Origin: Allobosea sp. BH3
GTDB taxonomy: Bacteria; Pseudomonadota; Alphaproteobacteria; Rhizobiales; Beijerinckiaceae
DNA: 64,000 nucleotides
Assembly: GCF_025499465.1 (NCBI RefSeq)
Contig: NZ_JAIMCA010000002.1
Span: 616,878-680,877 of the forward strand
Direction of reading: 5' to 3'
This document shows, in pieces, positions 1 through 8,116 of the stretch. Position 1 is the first letter of the stretch. Every line of letters starts with the position of its first letter. The notes beneath the pieces are model-generated. The model was not told where the DNA came from. It saw only the letters and a program-made list of their open reading frames with translations, and searched no databases. Made by a program: the position numbers and the translations under genes.

Positions 1-768
1 GGCGCGCGTATAGGCATCGCTCGGCGCCGACAGAACCTCCTCGACCGGGCCGGTCTCGACGATACGGCCGCGATGCATGATCGCCAGCCGATCGCAGACC
101 GCGCCGACGGTGGCGAGGTCGTGGGTGATGTAGAGCATCGCGATGCCGCGCTGGCGGGCGAGGCGCTTGAGCAACCGCACGATGTCCCATTTGATCGAGA
201 CGTCGAGCATCGAGACCGGCTCGTCGGCGACGAGAAAGCGCGGCTCGAGGATGATCGCGCGGGCGATGCAGACACGCTGGCGCTGGCCGCCGCTGAGCTG
301 GTGCGGGTGCTGGTCGAGATAGCTATCGGCCGGGTTGAGACCGACCTCGGCCAGGACGGCGCGCACGCTCTTGGCGATGGCCACGCGGTCGCGCACGCCC
401 TGATAGAACAACGGTCGTCCGACAAGCTCCTCGACCGTGTGCTGCGGGTTGAGAGCCCCGTACGGGTCCTGGAAGATCATCTGCACCTGGCGGTGGAAGG
501 CCTTCTTGTCCCGGGCGCGCGCCGCTGCGCTGTCAATGCCTTCGATCAGGATCGTGCCTGCGCTCGGCGTCTCCAGCCCGACGAGCAGGCGACCGGTGGT
601 CGACTTGCCGCTGCCGGATTCGCCGACGAGACCCAGGACCTCGCCGGCGCCGATCCGGAAGCTGACTCCGTCGACCGCCCGCGTCACCTCGCCTCGCCGG
701 CCGGGCAGCAGCGAGCGCAGCCCGGCGGACGCCGCATAGTGCTTGGTCAGATTCCTGACGTCGATCAT
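1..768 (-). CDS. Peptide-type ABC transporter ATP-binding protein, C-terminus beyond the window
   Basis: Reading the minus strand from the ATG at 768 gives an uninterrupted ABC ATPase of the oligopeptide/dipeptide (DppF/OppF) type. It shows Walker A GESGSGKST at residues 49-57, a Q-loop in QMIFQDPYGALNP, the signature LSGGQRQR, and Walker B FLVADEP followed by the D-loop SMLD. The switch region THD is also present. The gene runs off the left edge at about residue 256, so the C-terminal part is not seen. It lies 43 bp downstream of the binding-protein gene on the same strand, so it should energise uptake of that protein's ligand. No permease gene separates the two; permeases are presumably further left. 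Confidence 0.93.
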   Translation of the reverse strand, partial: MIDVRNLTKHYAASAGLRSLLPGRRGEVTRAVDGVSFRIGAGEVLGLVGESGSGKSTTGRLLVGLETPSAGTILIEGIDSAAARARDKKAFHRQVQMIFQDPYGALNPQHTVEELVGRPLFYQGVRDRVAIAKSVRAVLAEVGLNPADSYLDQHPHQLSGGQRQRVCIARAIILEPRFLVADEPVSMLDVSIKWDIVRLLKRLARQRGIAMLYITHDLATVGAVCDRLAIMHRGRIVETGPVEEVLSAPSDAYTRA

Positions 769-811
769 CGCAGGATGGCTCGCGTATTCGGCGGTCGCGT
801 TACTGACCGCG

Positions 812-2419
812 TCACTTGGCCGGGGCGCGCAGGCTGCCGTCCGGGCCCCAGCTGAAGCCGGCGGCTTTCAGGATCGCCTTGGCCTTGTCGACGTCATAGG
901 CCGGCAGCGGGATCGAGCTGTCGTGCCAGAAGGCGTTGACGGGCACGATCGGCGTCGCACTGCGACCGGCATCGCCGCCCAGCACCTCGTCGATGATAGC
1001 TTCGTAGGGAATGGCATGCGCCAGGGCCTGCCGCAGCGCCGTATGAGCGAATACCGGCCGGGCGATGTTGTAGCGCATCGACATATACCCGTTCGAGCGC
1101 GCCTGGATCAGCTTGATGTTCTTCTCGGCCCCAAACTCCTTGACCACGGTCGGCACGATCGGCTGGAAGGAGACGTCGATATCGCCCTTCTTGAGTGCTG
1201 CACCGACGAGTTCGGCCGAGCCGAAGACGATGATCAACAGGTCGGAGGCGGGCTTGGCAAAATGGTCGGCCCGGCGCTGCAGCGAGATCTCCTGCCCCTC
1301 GCGCCAGTAACGCAGCGTATAGGGTCCGCTGCCGATGAGCGGCATGTTGCGGAAGTCCTGCGGCTTGGCGATGCCGGTCTTCTCGACCACGTCCGCCCAG
1401 ATGTGCCTGGGCAGGATCAGCACCTGGCCGAGCGTGTTGATGATGAACGGCGCATAGGCCTCGGTCAGCTTGAAGCGCACGGTCGCGGGGTCGACGACCT
1501 CGACCGAGGCCAGCTTCTCCAGGTATTTCTTGAAATAGGCCGCGTCCCAGCGCTTCACATAGTCGAACGAGAACTTGACGTCCTCGGCGGTGACGGGCTT
1601 GCCGTCGCTGAAGCTGTGGCCCTGGCGCAGCTTGACGACCACGGTGGTGGGGTCGACCACCTCGAGCGCCTCGGCCAGCCACATCCGCGGCGAGCCGTCG
1701 GGGCCGAGTTCGACGAGCTTGTCGTAGACCAGGCTCAGCGTGTTGAAGTCCTCGACGATCGTCGCCGCCAGCGGGTTGAAGGTGCCCTGGTCGATGGTCC
1801 GGCCGATCTTCACGGCAGCCCCGGCCCTGGGCGTCATGCGCAGCATGTTCCAGAGCGAGCGCGGGCCATCGGTGGTGTCCTCATAGCCGGGGATCTCGAC
1901 CTTGGCTGTGTTCATCGCGAAGGTGTTGACGACATAGGCAAGGACCGCCTCAGGCTGCTCGTCGGCCAGGACGCGCTGCAGTTCGTAGATCACCTTGCGG
2001 CGCTCCTGCGCGTCGTAGAGCGCGAGCTGCCGGGCGCCGAGTTCGTCGACCTTCGGGCTGGAGAAGGAGCCGACATTGGAATCGCCCGGCGCATTGTTGC
2101 GCGAGTTGAACTGGGCGTTGGTGAAGAAGTCCGGCTCCGAGCGCTGCGGTGAGCCCGAGAGGACCGACAGCACCACGTCGAAGTCGTGCTCCTTGAACCA
2201 TTTCGACAGCATCGGATTGGGGAAGGGCTGCGGATCGAGCGTGACCTTGAGCCCGAGCTTGCGCCAGCCTTCGGCGATGTAATTGGAGGTCTCGAAATAG
2301 TGCTGGTACTTGGCAGCCGGCCAGGTCAGCACCTTGATCTCCGGAACCGGCTGCTGCGCCAAGGCCACTGTCGTGCCAAGCCCCATCAGCGCGCCTGCGA
2401 ATGCTGTCGCGAGCTTCAT
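812..2419 (-). CDS. Family-5 ABC transporter substrate-binding protein with circularly permuted domain order
   Basis: This 535-residue periplasmic protein has a signal peptide (about residues 1-21, ending ALA-Q). Residues 203-535 match the usual N-terminal two thirds of SBP family 5: the TFNPL strand, the LAEALEVVDPTTVVVKLRQG strand pair, SDGKPVTAEDVKFSFDYVKR at 271-290, and at the very end YDVDKAKAILKAAGFSWG, which in ordinary members is followed by the C-terminal lobe. That lobe segment sits instead at residues 25-195 (GLKVTLDPQPF, EHDFDVVLS, VGSFSSPKVDEL, ERRKVIYELQRVLADEQP). The start at 2419 is chosen for the GGGGAG motif six bases upstream; an ATG at 2422 is possible. The ligand is unknown; peptide or opine-like compounds are typical. 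Confidence 0.9.
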   Translation of the reverse strand: MKLATAFAGALMGLGTTVALAQQPVPEIKVLTWPAAKYQHYFETSNYIAEGWRKLGLKVTLDPQPFPNPMLSKWFKEHDFDVVLSVLSGSPQRSEPDFFTNAQFNSRNNAPGDSNVGSFSSPKVDELGARQLALYDAQERRKVIYELQRVLADEQPEAVLAYVVNTFAMNTAKVEIPGYEDTTDGPRSLWNMLRMTPRAGAAVKIGRTIDQGTFNPLAATIVEDFNTLSLVYDKLVELGPDGSPRMWLAEALEVVDPTTVVVKLRQGHSFSDGKPVTAEDVKFSFDYVKRWDAAYFKKYLEKLASVEVVDPATVRFKLTEAYAPFIINTLGQVLILPRHIWADVVEKTGIAKPQDFRNMPLIGSGPYTLRYWREGQEISLQRRADHFAKPASDLLIIVFGSAELVGAALKKGDIDVSFQPIVPTVVKEFGAEKNIKLIQARSNGYMSMRYNIARPVFAHTALRQALAHAIPYEAIIDEVLGGDAGRSATPIVPVNAFWHDSSIPLPAYDVDKAKAILKAAGFSWGPDGSLRAPAK

Positions 2420-2557
2420 CATTCTCCCCTTTCTTTGTGTGCGGCCTGCAAACAAATCCGGCTGAGCGCGGATCTTTCCGCTTGCCCGCCCTATTCCCTC
2501 TCCTGGAAAGCTAGGGCTCCCCGGCAAGCTTGCCCATTGCCGATTTCCGATGCACAT

Positions 2558-2574
2558 CATTCCAAATTGGAATG
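2558..2574. promoter_or_regulatory. LysR-type operator palindrome
   Basis: CATTCCAA-A-TTGGAATG is a perfect inverted repeat of 8-base arms around one base. It contains the T-N11-A pattern typical of LysR boxes. It lies in the gap between the divergent binding-protein gene and the LysR gene. It also falls inside the 5' extension that would be coding if the regulator began further upstream, which supports the shorter start at 2595. Confidence 0.65.
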
Positions 2575-2594
2575 AACTTGGCGGAACCGGACCA

Positions 2595-3500
2595 ATGCGC
2601 AGGACCTTGCCGCCGACGCGGGATCTCGCTTGTTTCGAGGCGGTCGCGCGCCATCGCAGCGTCACGCGCGCTGCGGCCGAGCTCAACCTGACGCAGAGCG
2701 CCGTCAGCCGCCGGCTCGCCGCGCTCGAGGAACTGCTCGGCCAGACCCTCTTCTTGCGCGACAAGCAGCGGCTGACGCCGACCGTTGCTGCCGAGGAATA
2801 TGCCGAGGAGCTGCGCAGCCTGTTGAATCGGGTCGAAGTGGCGACCACCCGGTTTCTTTCGCACGGACGCAAAGGCGGGGTTTTGACGGTTGCCTGCCTG
2901 CCGACCTTCGGCTCGCGCTGGCTTGTGCCGCGGCTGGCGCGCTTCATCGCCAAGCATCCGACAGTCGACATCAACCTGATCTCAAAGATCCGGCCGTTCA
3001 GCTTCGAGGAAGAAAAGGCTCATGCCGCGATCCATTTCGGCAGCCCGACCTGGCCGGGCGCCCGCATCCATCACCTGCTGGACGAGCATGTGATCCCGGT
3101 CTGCGCGCCCGCCCTGATCGGCGGCGAAGCCCTCGCGAGCCCCGACGGGTTTGCGCGGCTGCCGCTGCTGCAGCATACGACGCGCCCCTATCTCTGGCGC
3201 GATTGGCTGGTCGATGCCGGAGCCGGCAACGTGAACGGCATCGCCGGGCCGAAGTTCGAGTATTATTCGCTCGTCATCCAGGCCGCGATCGCCGGCATCG
3301 GCGTGGCCATCCTGCCGGATTTTCTGGTGCGGGAGGAAATCCAGTCGGGAGCGCTGATGGTCGCCTGCCCGCACCGCATGCGTTGCGAGGATGCCTACTA
3401 CGTCGTCTACCCCAAGCGCTTCGACGAGAACATCAACGTGCAGGCCTTCGTCGGCTGGCTGCGCGAGGAAGCTGGACGTTACAACGGCGGCCCGGCCTGA
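2595..3500 (+). CDS. LysR-family transcriptional regulator (GcvA-like)
   Basis: This 301-residue protein opens with MRRTLPPTRDLACFEAVARH, the N-terminus typical of GcvA-like LysR proteins. A winged helix-turn-helix follows at about residues 9-67 (VTRAAAELNLTQSAVSRRLAALEELLG). The rest is a LysR substrate-binding domain (about residues 90-295). An in-frame ATG at 2550 was rejected because the extension has no homologous look and overlaps the operator palindrome. It is divergent from the permuted ABC binding protein and probably controls that operon and itself. The effector is unknown. The TRAP operon starting at 3788 lies downstream on the same strand but 287 bp away, so control of that operon is less certain. 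Confidence 0.92.
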   Translation: MRRTLPPTRDLACFEAVARHRSVTRAAAELNLTQSAVSRRLAALEELLGQTLFLRDKQRLTPTVAAEEYAEELRSLLNRVEVATTRFLSHGRKGGVLTVACLPTFGSRWLVPRLARFIAKHPTVDINLISKIRPFSFEEEKAHAAIHFGSPTWPGARIHHLLDEHVIPVCAPALIGGEALASPDGFARLPLLQHTTRPYLWRDWLVDAGAGNVNGIAGPKFEYYSLVIQAAIAGIGVAILPDFLVREEIQSGALMVACPHRMRCEDAYYVVYPKRFDENINVQAFVGWLREEAGRYNGGPA

Positions 3501-3509
3501 GCGGCGTCA

Positions 3510-3538
3510 GCCGGCCAAGCCACCCTTTGCAGGCCGGC
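3510..3538 (+). terminator. Hairpin after the LysR gene
   Basis: Arms GCCGGCC and GGCCGGC are separated by 15 bases, just 9 bases after the LysR stop codon. No clear T-run follows, so it may only be a weak terminator or a chance GC-rich hairpin. The rest of 3501-3787 shows no gene. Confidence 0.35.
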
Positions 3539-3787
3539 AATGTAAGATTTCTTCACCAGCTTGAATACTCGAAGCCTTGGTCGCTGGGTAACCCTCTTTG
3601 TGCTCCAGCCGAACGCCCGGCAAGGGGCAGCAGCTCAATGTCTGCCGTGGGCACATCCGGATGCAGATGAGTTCATAACTACCCCGCATCTACGGCAATC
3701 AGAAATCTAGACTGCAAGTCATGGTCAAACCTGGAACGATCTGACATTCTGTCGGCAGCCTCCATTAGAGAGGCGTTGGAGGAGGGA

Positions 3788-4789
3788 ATGCTGATGAAAC
3801 GGAGAGCCTTGCTCAAGGGCGTCGCCGCCGCGGCTGCTACGACGGTTTTTGCCCCTGCCATCGGTCGCGCGCAGGCCGTCCCGACGCTCGTAGGAGCCGT
3901 CCAGTTCAACGATGCGCACCCCTTTACCCAAGGACTGCTCAAGTTCGAGGAACGGGTGAAGGCGCTCTACAATCGGCCGATCAACTTCACCTTGCACAAG
4001 GATTCTTCACTGGGCCTCGAGAAGCAGTATTTCGAGTATATGGCTCAAGGTAAGAACGTCGATTACGCCGTCGTGTCGCCTGCCCACATGTCGACCTTCG
4101 CCAAGGCCGCGCCATTCATCGATGCGCCTTTCGTCTTCCGGGATTTCCCGCACATGGAAGCCGTGGTGAACAAGGGCCTGCTGACGCCCATCGCCGACGA
4201 GATCGAGAAGAAGGCCGGTGTCCGGCTGATCGGCTATGGCGGTGGCGGCGTGCGCAACCTGTTCTCCAACAAGCCGATGAAGAACCTCGCCGAGATCAAG
4301 GGCCTCAAGGTCCGCGTCCAGGGCGCGCCGATCTGGTCCCGCAGCTTCTCGGCCATCGGCATGTCACCGACGGTCATCGCCTATAACGAAATCTACAACG
4401 CGATTCAGAACAACGTCATCGCGGCGGCCGAGAACGAAGCCGCCGGCATCGAGCAGATGAAGTTCTTCGAAGTCGCTCCCAACATCCTGATGACGCAGCA
4501 CGCGGTTTCGGTCAGGCCGATCTGCTTTTCCATGAAGACGCTGACGAGCTTGCCCAAGGACCTGCAGGACGCGGTGATCCAGGCCGGCAAGGAAGCGGCG
4601 GATTACGAACGCAAGGTCGAATCCGGCAGCGATTCCGAGATCCTCGCCAGGCTGGAGGCGGCCGGCCGGCTGAAGCGGATCCCGTTCGAGGACCGCGCTG
4701 CCATGCAGAAGCTCGCCGAGCCCGTCATGCTCGCCTACGCCAAAGAGGTCGACGCAAGCGGCATCCACACGGCCATCGCCAGCGCCTGA
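3788..4789 (+). CDS. TRAP transporter substrate-binding protein (DctP type), first system
   Basis: This is a 333-residue periplasmic solute receptor of the DctP family. The N-terminus MLMKRRALLKGVAAAAATTV carries a twin-arginine-like RRALLK motif and a cleavage region near IGRAQA. The body shows the family landmarks: LGLEKQYFEYMAQGKNVDYAVVSP, the conserved-arginine strand GGGVRNLFSNKPMKN, and AEIKGLKVRVQ. At the ligand-contact site it has AAAENEAAG where the other two receptors in this window have VDGQxNP. A GGAGG ribosome site precedes the ATG at 3788 by five bases; an ATG at 3794 is the alternative. It heads a P-Q-M operon. The ligand, an organic anion, cannot be named from sequence. Confidence 0.93.
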   Translation: MLMKRRALLKGVAAAAATTVFAPAIGRAQAVPTLVGAVQFNDAHPFTQGLLKFEERVKALYNRPINFTLHKDSSLGLEKQYFEYMAQGKNVDYAVVSPAHMSTFAKAAPFIDAPFVFRDFPHMEAVVNKGLLTPIADEIEKKAGVRLIGYGGGGVRNLFSNKPMKNLAEIKGLKVRVQGAPIWSRSFSAIGMSPTVIAYNEIYNAIQNNVIAAAENEAAGIEQMKFFEVAPNILMTQHAVSVRPICFSMKTLTSLPKDLQDAVIQAGKEAADYERKVESGSDSEILARLEAAGRLKRIPFEDRAAMQKLAEPVMLAYAKEVDASGIHTAIASA

Positions 4790-4851
4790 TCCTCGCCTGA
4801 ACTCCGGCCGCCATCGCGGTCGGGGTTCGCCCTCCGCGTCGGAACATCCCC

Positions 4852-5361
4852 ATGAACGCCATCCTGTCCGGCAGCCCATGGCGGCGCCTCACGGCTGCCT
4901 ATGCTCGGCTCCTGTCGCATCTCGTCGTGGTATCCGTCGGCATCCTGGTCGTGCCAGTGATGCTGCAGATCGTGTCGCGCTATACCGATCTCATCCCGTC
5001 CTACATCTGGACGGAGGAGATGGCCCGGTTTCTCTTCCTGTGGACCGTGATGATCGGGACCGCGCTCGGGGTCCGTGACAGCGCGCATTTCGATGTCGAC
5101 CTGCTGCCCCCATTGGGTCCGCGCGGTGACGCGTTCATGCGCATCGTCGCCAAGCTCGGCGTCCTGGCGATCGCCATCGTCTTCGTGATCGGCGGGATCG
5201 AGTTCACGAAGTTCGCCTGGAACCGCACATCCGAACTGGCAGAGCTGCCGCTTTGGCTGATCCATGTCGCGTGGCCGATCGCCGGCATGAGCTGGATCGC
5301 CTTCCTCGGTGAGCAGTTTCTCGATGATCTGCGCATTCTCGCTGGAAAGAGCACCCCATGA
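4852..5361 (+). CDS. TRAP transporter small membrane subunit (DctQ type), first system
   Basis: This 169-residue protein has four hydrophobic segments, the usual layout of the small TRAP subunit. The segments are near residues 20-40, 55-75, 95-120 and 135-155. The conserved region YIWTEEMARFLFLWTVMIG followed by R and a histidine-acidic stretch (SAHFDVDLL) is typical. It overlaps the downstream large subunit by four bases (ATGA) and follows the binding protein by 62 bp, so it belongs to the same operon. It pairs with the large subunit in the inner membrane. Confidence 0.92.
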   Translation: MNAILSGSPWRRLTAAYARLLSHLVVVSVGILVVPVMLQIVSRYTDLIPSYIWTEEMARFLFLWTVMIGTALGVRDSAHFDVDLLPPLGPRGDAFMRIVAKLGVLAIAIVFVIGGIEFTKFAWNRTSELAELPLWLIHVAWPIAGMSWIAFLGEQFLDDLRILAGKSTP

Positions 5362-6677
5362 CCGGCAGCGTCCTCTCTTCCGGCGAAGCCGCGGGCATCC
5401 TTTTCGGCTGTTTCTTCCTCGGGCTGCTGCTGCGGATCCCCGTCGCCTTCTCGCTCGCCCTCGCCTGTCTACCCATCCTGATCATCGAGCCTCGGCTCGA
5501 CATCATGACCTTGATGAGCGAGACGTTCAACTCTTTGAACTCGTTCATTCTTCTGGCCGTCCCGTTCTTCCTTCTGACCGCCAACCTGATGAATGTCGGC
5601 GGCGTGACGAACCGTCTCATGACCCTTTCGCGTGCGCTCGTCGGGCATTTTCCCGGCGGTCTGGCTCAGATCAACGTGGTGCTGTCGATATTCTTCGCCG
5701 GCATCTCCGGCTCCTCCACCGCCGACGCCGCGAGCCAGTCGAAAATCTTCATCGAGGCGCAGCGCCGGGAGGGTTATGACGACAGCTTCTCGGTGGCGAT
5801 CACCGCGGTGTCGGCGGTGCTCGCGGTTATCATCCCGCCCTCGATCTTGATGATCGTCTGGGGCGGCATCCTGACCACCTCGATCGGCGCGCTGTTCCTG
5901 GCCGGCGTGATCCCCGGCTTACTGATCGGCGTCGCGCAGATGGCGACGGTTCATGCCTATGCCGTGAGGCGGGGCTACCCGACCTATCCCCGTTCAACGT
6001 TCAGGGAGGTTCTGAAGGCCTTCGAGCATTCGCTTCTCGCGCTGGCCACGCCCGGCATCATCATCGGCGGCAAGATCTTCGGCTGGTTCACGGCGACGGA
6101 ATCGGCAGCGATCGCGGTCGTCTATGCGGCGATCCTGTCGTTGATCGTCTATCGCGAAATGGACCTGAAGGGGCTCTACGCCGCTCTTCTCGACACCGGC
6201 AAACTGTCCGGCGTCACCCTGTTCTGCGTCGGCACGGCCTCGGCCTTCGGCTGGCTGATGGCCTACTACAAGATGCCGCAGGCCATCCTGGCCGGCGTCT
6301 CGTCCTGGGGCATGAGCTTCTACGAGACCGGCTTCTTCATCGCGGCCGTCTTCCTCGCGGTGGGCTGCTTCCTCGATGCGATCCCGGCGATCATCATCGT
6401 CGGCCCGATCCTGGCTCCGCTCGCCAAGGCGGTCATGATGGATCCGGTCCATTTCGCTATGATCGGGATCGTCAGCCTCGCCTTCGGCCTGGTCACGCCC
6501 CCATACGGGCTGTGCCTGATGATCGCCTGCTCGGTCGCTGGCATCAGCATTCGGGCAGCCCTGAAAGACACGATGATCATGCTGATGCCGATGCTGCTGG
6601 TGCTGGCGCTGATCATCATGTGGCCGAAGGTTTCGCTGTTCCTTCCCGGCCTGATCTCTCCGGAGTTCCTGAACTGA
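5358..6677 (+). CDS. TRAP transporter large permease (DctM type), first system
   Basis: This 439-residue polytopic membrane protein has about 12 hydrophobic segments and is the ion-driven transport subunit of a TRAP system. Family landmarks include FNSLNSFILLAVPFFLLTAN, the SGSSTADAASQSK loop, IIPPSILMIVWG and the second-half repeat FGLVTPPYGLCLM. The start overlaps the small-subunit gene by ATGA. It ends the P-Q-M operon; the next gene is convergent. Confidence 0.95.
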   Translation: MTGSVLSSGEAAGILFGCFFLGLLLRIPVAFSLALACLPILIIEPRLDIMTLMSETFNSLNSFILLAVPFFLLTANLMNVGGVTNRLMTLSRALVGHFPGGLAQINVVLSIFFAGISGSSTADAASQSKIFIEAQRREGYDDSFSVAITAVSAVLAVIIPPSILMIVWGGILTTSIGALFLAGVIPGLLIGVAQMATVHAYAVRRGYPTYPRSTFREVLKAFEHSLLALATPGIIIGGKIFGWFTATESAAIAVVYAAILSLIVYREMDLKGLYAALLDTGKLSGVTLFCVGTASAFGWLMAYYKMPQAILAGVSSWGMSFYETGFFIAAVFLAVGCFLDAIPAIIIVGPILAPLAKAVMMDPVHFAMIGIVSLAFGLVTPPYGLCLMIACSVAGISIRAALKDTMIMLMPMLLVLALIIMWPKVSLFLPGLISPEFLN

Positions 6678-7058
6678 CCGGGACTCCCCCGTAAGCAGCT
6701 CGACGCATGTCGGGCTTGCGGCGGACGTCCGGGTTCCGATTGTGGGTGCAGAACGCCGGAATAGTCAGTTGGAGTATCCGACCGGCTCAGGCGCGCGCCG
6801 TCGGCAGCCGGTCTGCCAGCCACCGCCGCCTGGACATTCTGCCACTCTCCAGCCGACGGATAGACAGCGAGGGCGCGCGCCCGACCAGGCTTAACGAGCA
6901 GACATGGCGTTGCGATCACGCGGACCAGGGCTCGCAAACCCGCGAGCCCTGGCCCATCAGTCGCGCTTTCTGGGAACCGAGGCGGCGACTCCCGTCAAAG
7001 GCTCAAGCACCCGGCCACCAAGCACGGAGCTTAAGCCCGCCTCTAAACGCCAGCGCTT
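6678..7058. other. Intergenic region between convergent TRAP operons
   Basis: This 381-bp stretch separates two convergent transport operons. No coding frame in it has a recognisable product. The only clear structure is the long hairpin at 6925-6952. Confidence 0.6.
6925..6952. terminator. Long perfect hairpin between convergent operons
   Basis: Arms CCAGGGCTCGC and GCGAGCCCTGG (11 base pairs, no mismatch) enclose the loop AAACCC. It lies between two convergent genes, about 250 bp after the dctM-type stop and about 110 bp after the dctP-type stop. There is no T-run on either side, so it could be a terminator helped by other factors, an RNA 3'-end stabiliser, or part of a small RNA. Confidence 0.5.
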
Positions 7059-8069
7059 CTAGACCGCCGCCTTCTTGATGGCGTCGAGCGTCTCGCTTCC
7101 GAATTTGCCGACGAAATCCTTCTCCACCTCCGTGGTCACGATCTTCGCGAAGGAGTCGCGATCGGGATTTTCCACGGCCTGCATGCCCGCCTTCTTCAAG
7201 GCCGCGAGGCTGGAGCCCTCGGTGTCCTCGTTCATCTGGCGCTGCGTGCCTGCGATCTCGACCGCGATCTTGACGAAGACCTCCTGCAGATCGGCGGGCA
7301 GGGCGTCGAACTTTGCCTTGTTCATCACCACCGGGCCGGTGGTGAAAGCGTGGCGGGTCAGCGAAAGATGCTTCTGCACTTCGTGGAACTTTGCGTTGAG
7401 GATCAGCGTCACGGGGTTTTCCTGCCCATCGACGGTGCCGGTCTCCAACGCGGTGAACAGTTCTGTGAAGGCCATCGGGGTCGGAACGGCGCCGAGGAGC
7501 TGGAAGGCCTTGATATGGGCCGGGTTCGGCGTGGTCCGAATCTTGAGCCCCTTGATGTCGGCGGCGGTCGCCACCGGGCGGCGATTATTGGTCAGGTTCC
7601 TCCAGCCGATTTCCCAGGTCGCCAATGCCTTGAGATTGGAGCCTTCGAGCTCGCGGCGCAGGCCATCGCCGATCGGCCCGTCCATCACGGCGGCCGCGTG
7701 CTTGCGGCTCTGAATCAGGAAAGGCAGATCGAGCACGTTGAGCTTGGGCGCAAGGCCGGTGAAGAAGGGATTGCCGGTCAGGCAGATGTCGAGCGAGCCG
7801 CCGCGCACGGCGCTGATCGTCTGCGCGTCGGAGCCGAGAGCGCCGTTTGCGAAGACCTGGACCTCGTAGCGTCCCTGGCTCTTGGCCTTAATCTGCTCGG
7901 CGAAGAGCAGCGCCGCCTTGTGCCAGCTGTCGGCCTCGGGATGCGGATGAGCGAAGCGCAGCTTCGTCGTCTGCGCGAGCGCCGGCCGGCCGATCATGAA
8001 GAGGCCGAGGCCAGCGCTCGCGCCCATGAGCGCGCCTCGGCGGGTGAGCGATGCTGTCTTCAGGGTCAT
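7059..8069 (-). CDS. TRAP transporter substrate-binding protein (DctP type), second system
   Basis: This 336-residue periplasmic receptor starts at the ATG at 8069, preceded by GGAGG six bases upstream. The N-terminus SLTRRGALMGASAG resembles a twin-arginine signal, with cleavage near PALAQ. Landmarks are FANGALGSDAQTISAVRGGSLD, the arginine-bearing strand IGWRNLTNNRRPV, IKGLKIRTTPNPAH and TGTVDGQENPV. It is the last gene of a minus-strand Q-M-P operon; the gap to the large permease is 47 bp. Its closest relative in the window is the third receptor, at 11899-12912. Confidence 0.93.
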   Translation of the reverse strand: MTLKTASLTRRGALMGASAGLGLFMIGRPALAQTTKLRFAHPHPEADSWHKAALLFAEQIKAKSQGRYEVQVFANGALGSDAQTISAVRGGSLDICLTGNPFFTGLAPKLNVLDLPFLIQSRKHAAAVMDGPIGDGLRRELEGSNLKALATWEIGWRNLTNNRRPVATAADIKGLKIRTTPNPAHIKAFQLLGAVPTPMAFTELFTALETGTVDGQENPVTLILNAKFHEVQKHLSLTRHAFTTGPVVMNKAKFDALPADLQEVFVKIAVEIAGTQRQMNEDTEGSSLAALKKAGMQAVENPDRDSFAKIVTTEVEKDFVGKFGSETLDAIKKAAV

Positions 8070-8116
8070 GAGCGTCCTCCGATGTTCTTTTCTTGGCAAT
8101 TGAAACTCAGGCAGCT

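Noticed and set aside
812..2419. Reading the binding-protein gene as two genes or a frameshift product
   Set aside because: One open frame, one signal peptide and one stop are present; no internal start or disruption was seen, so permutation explains it better.
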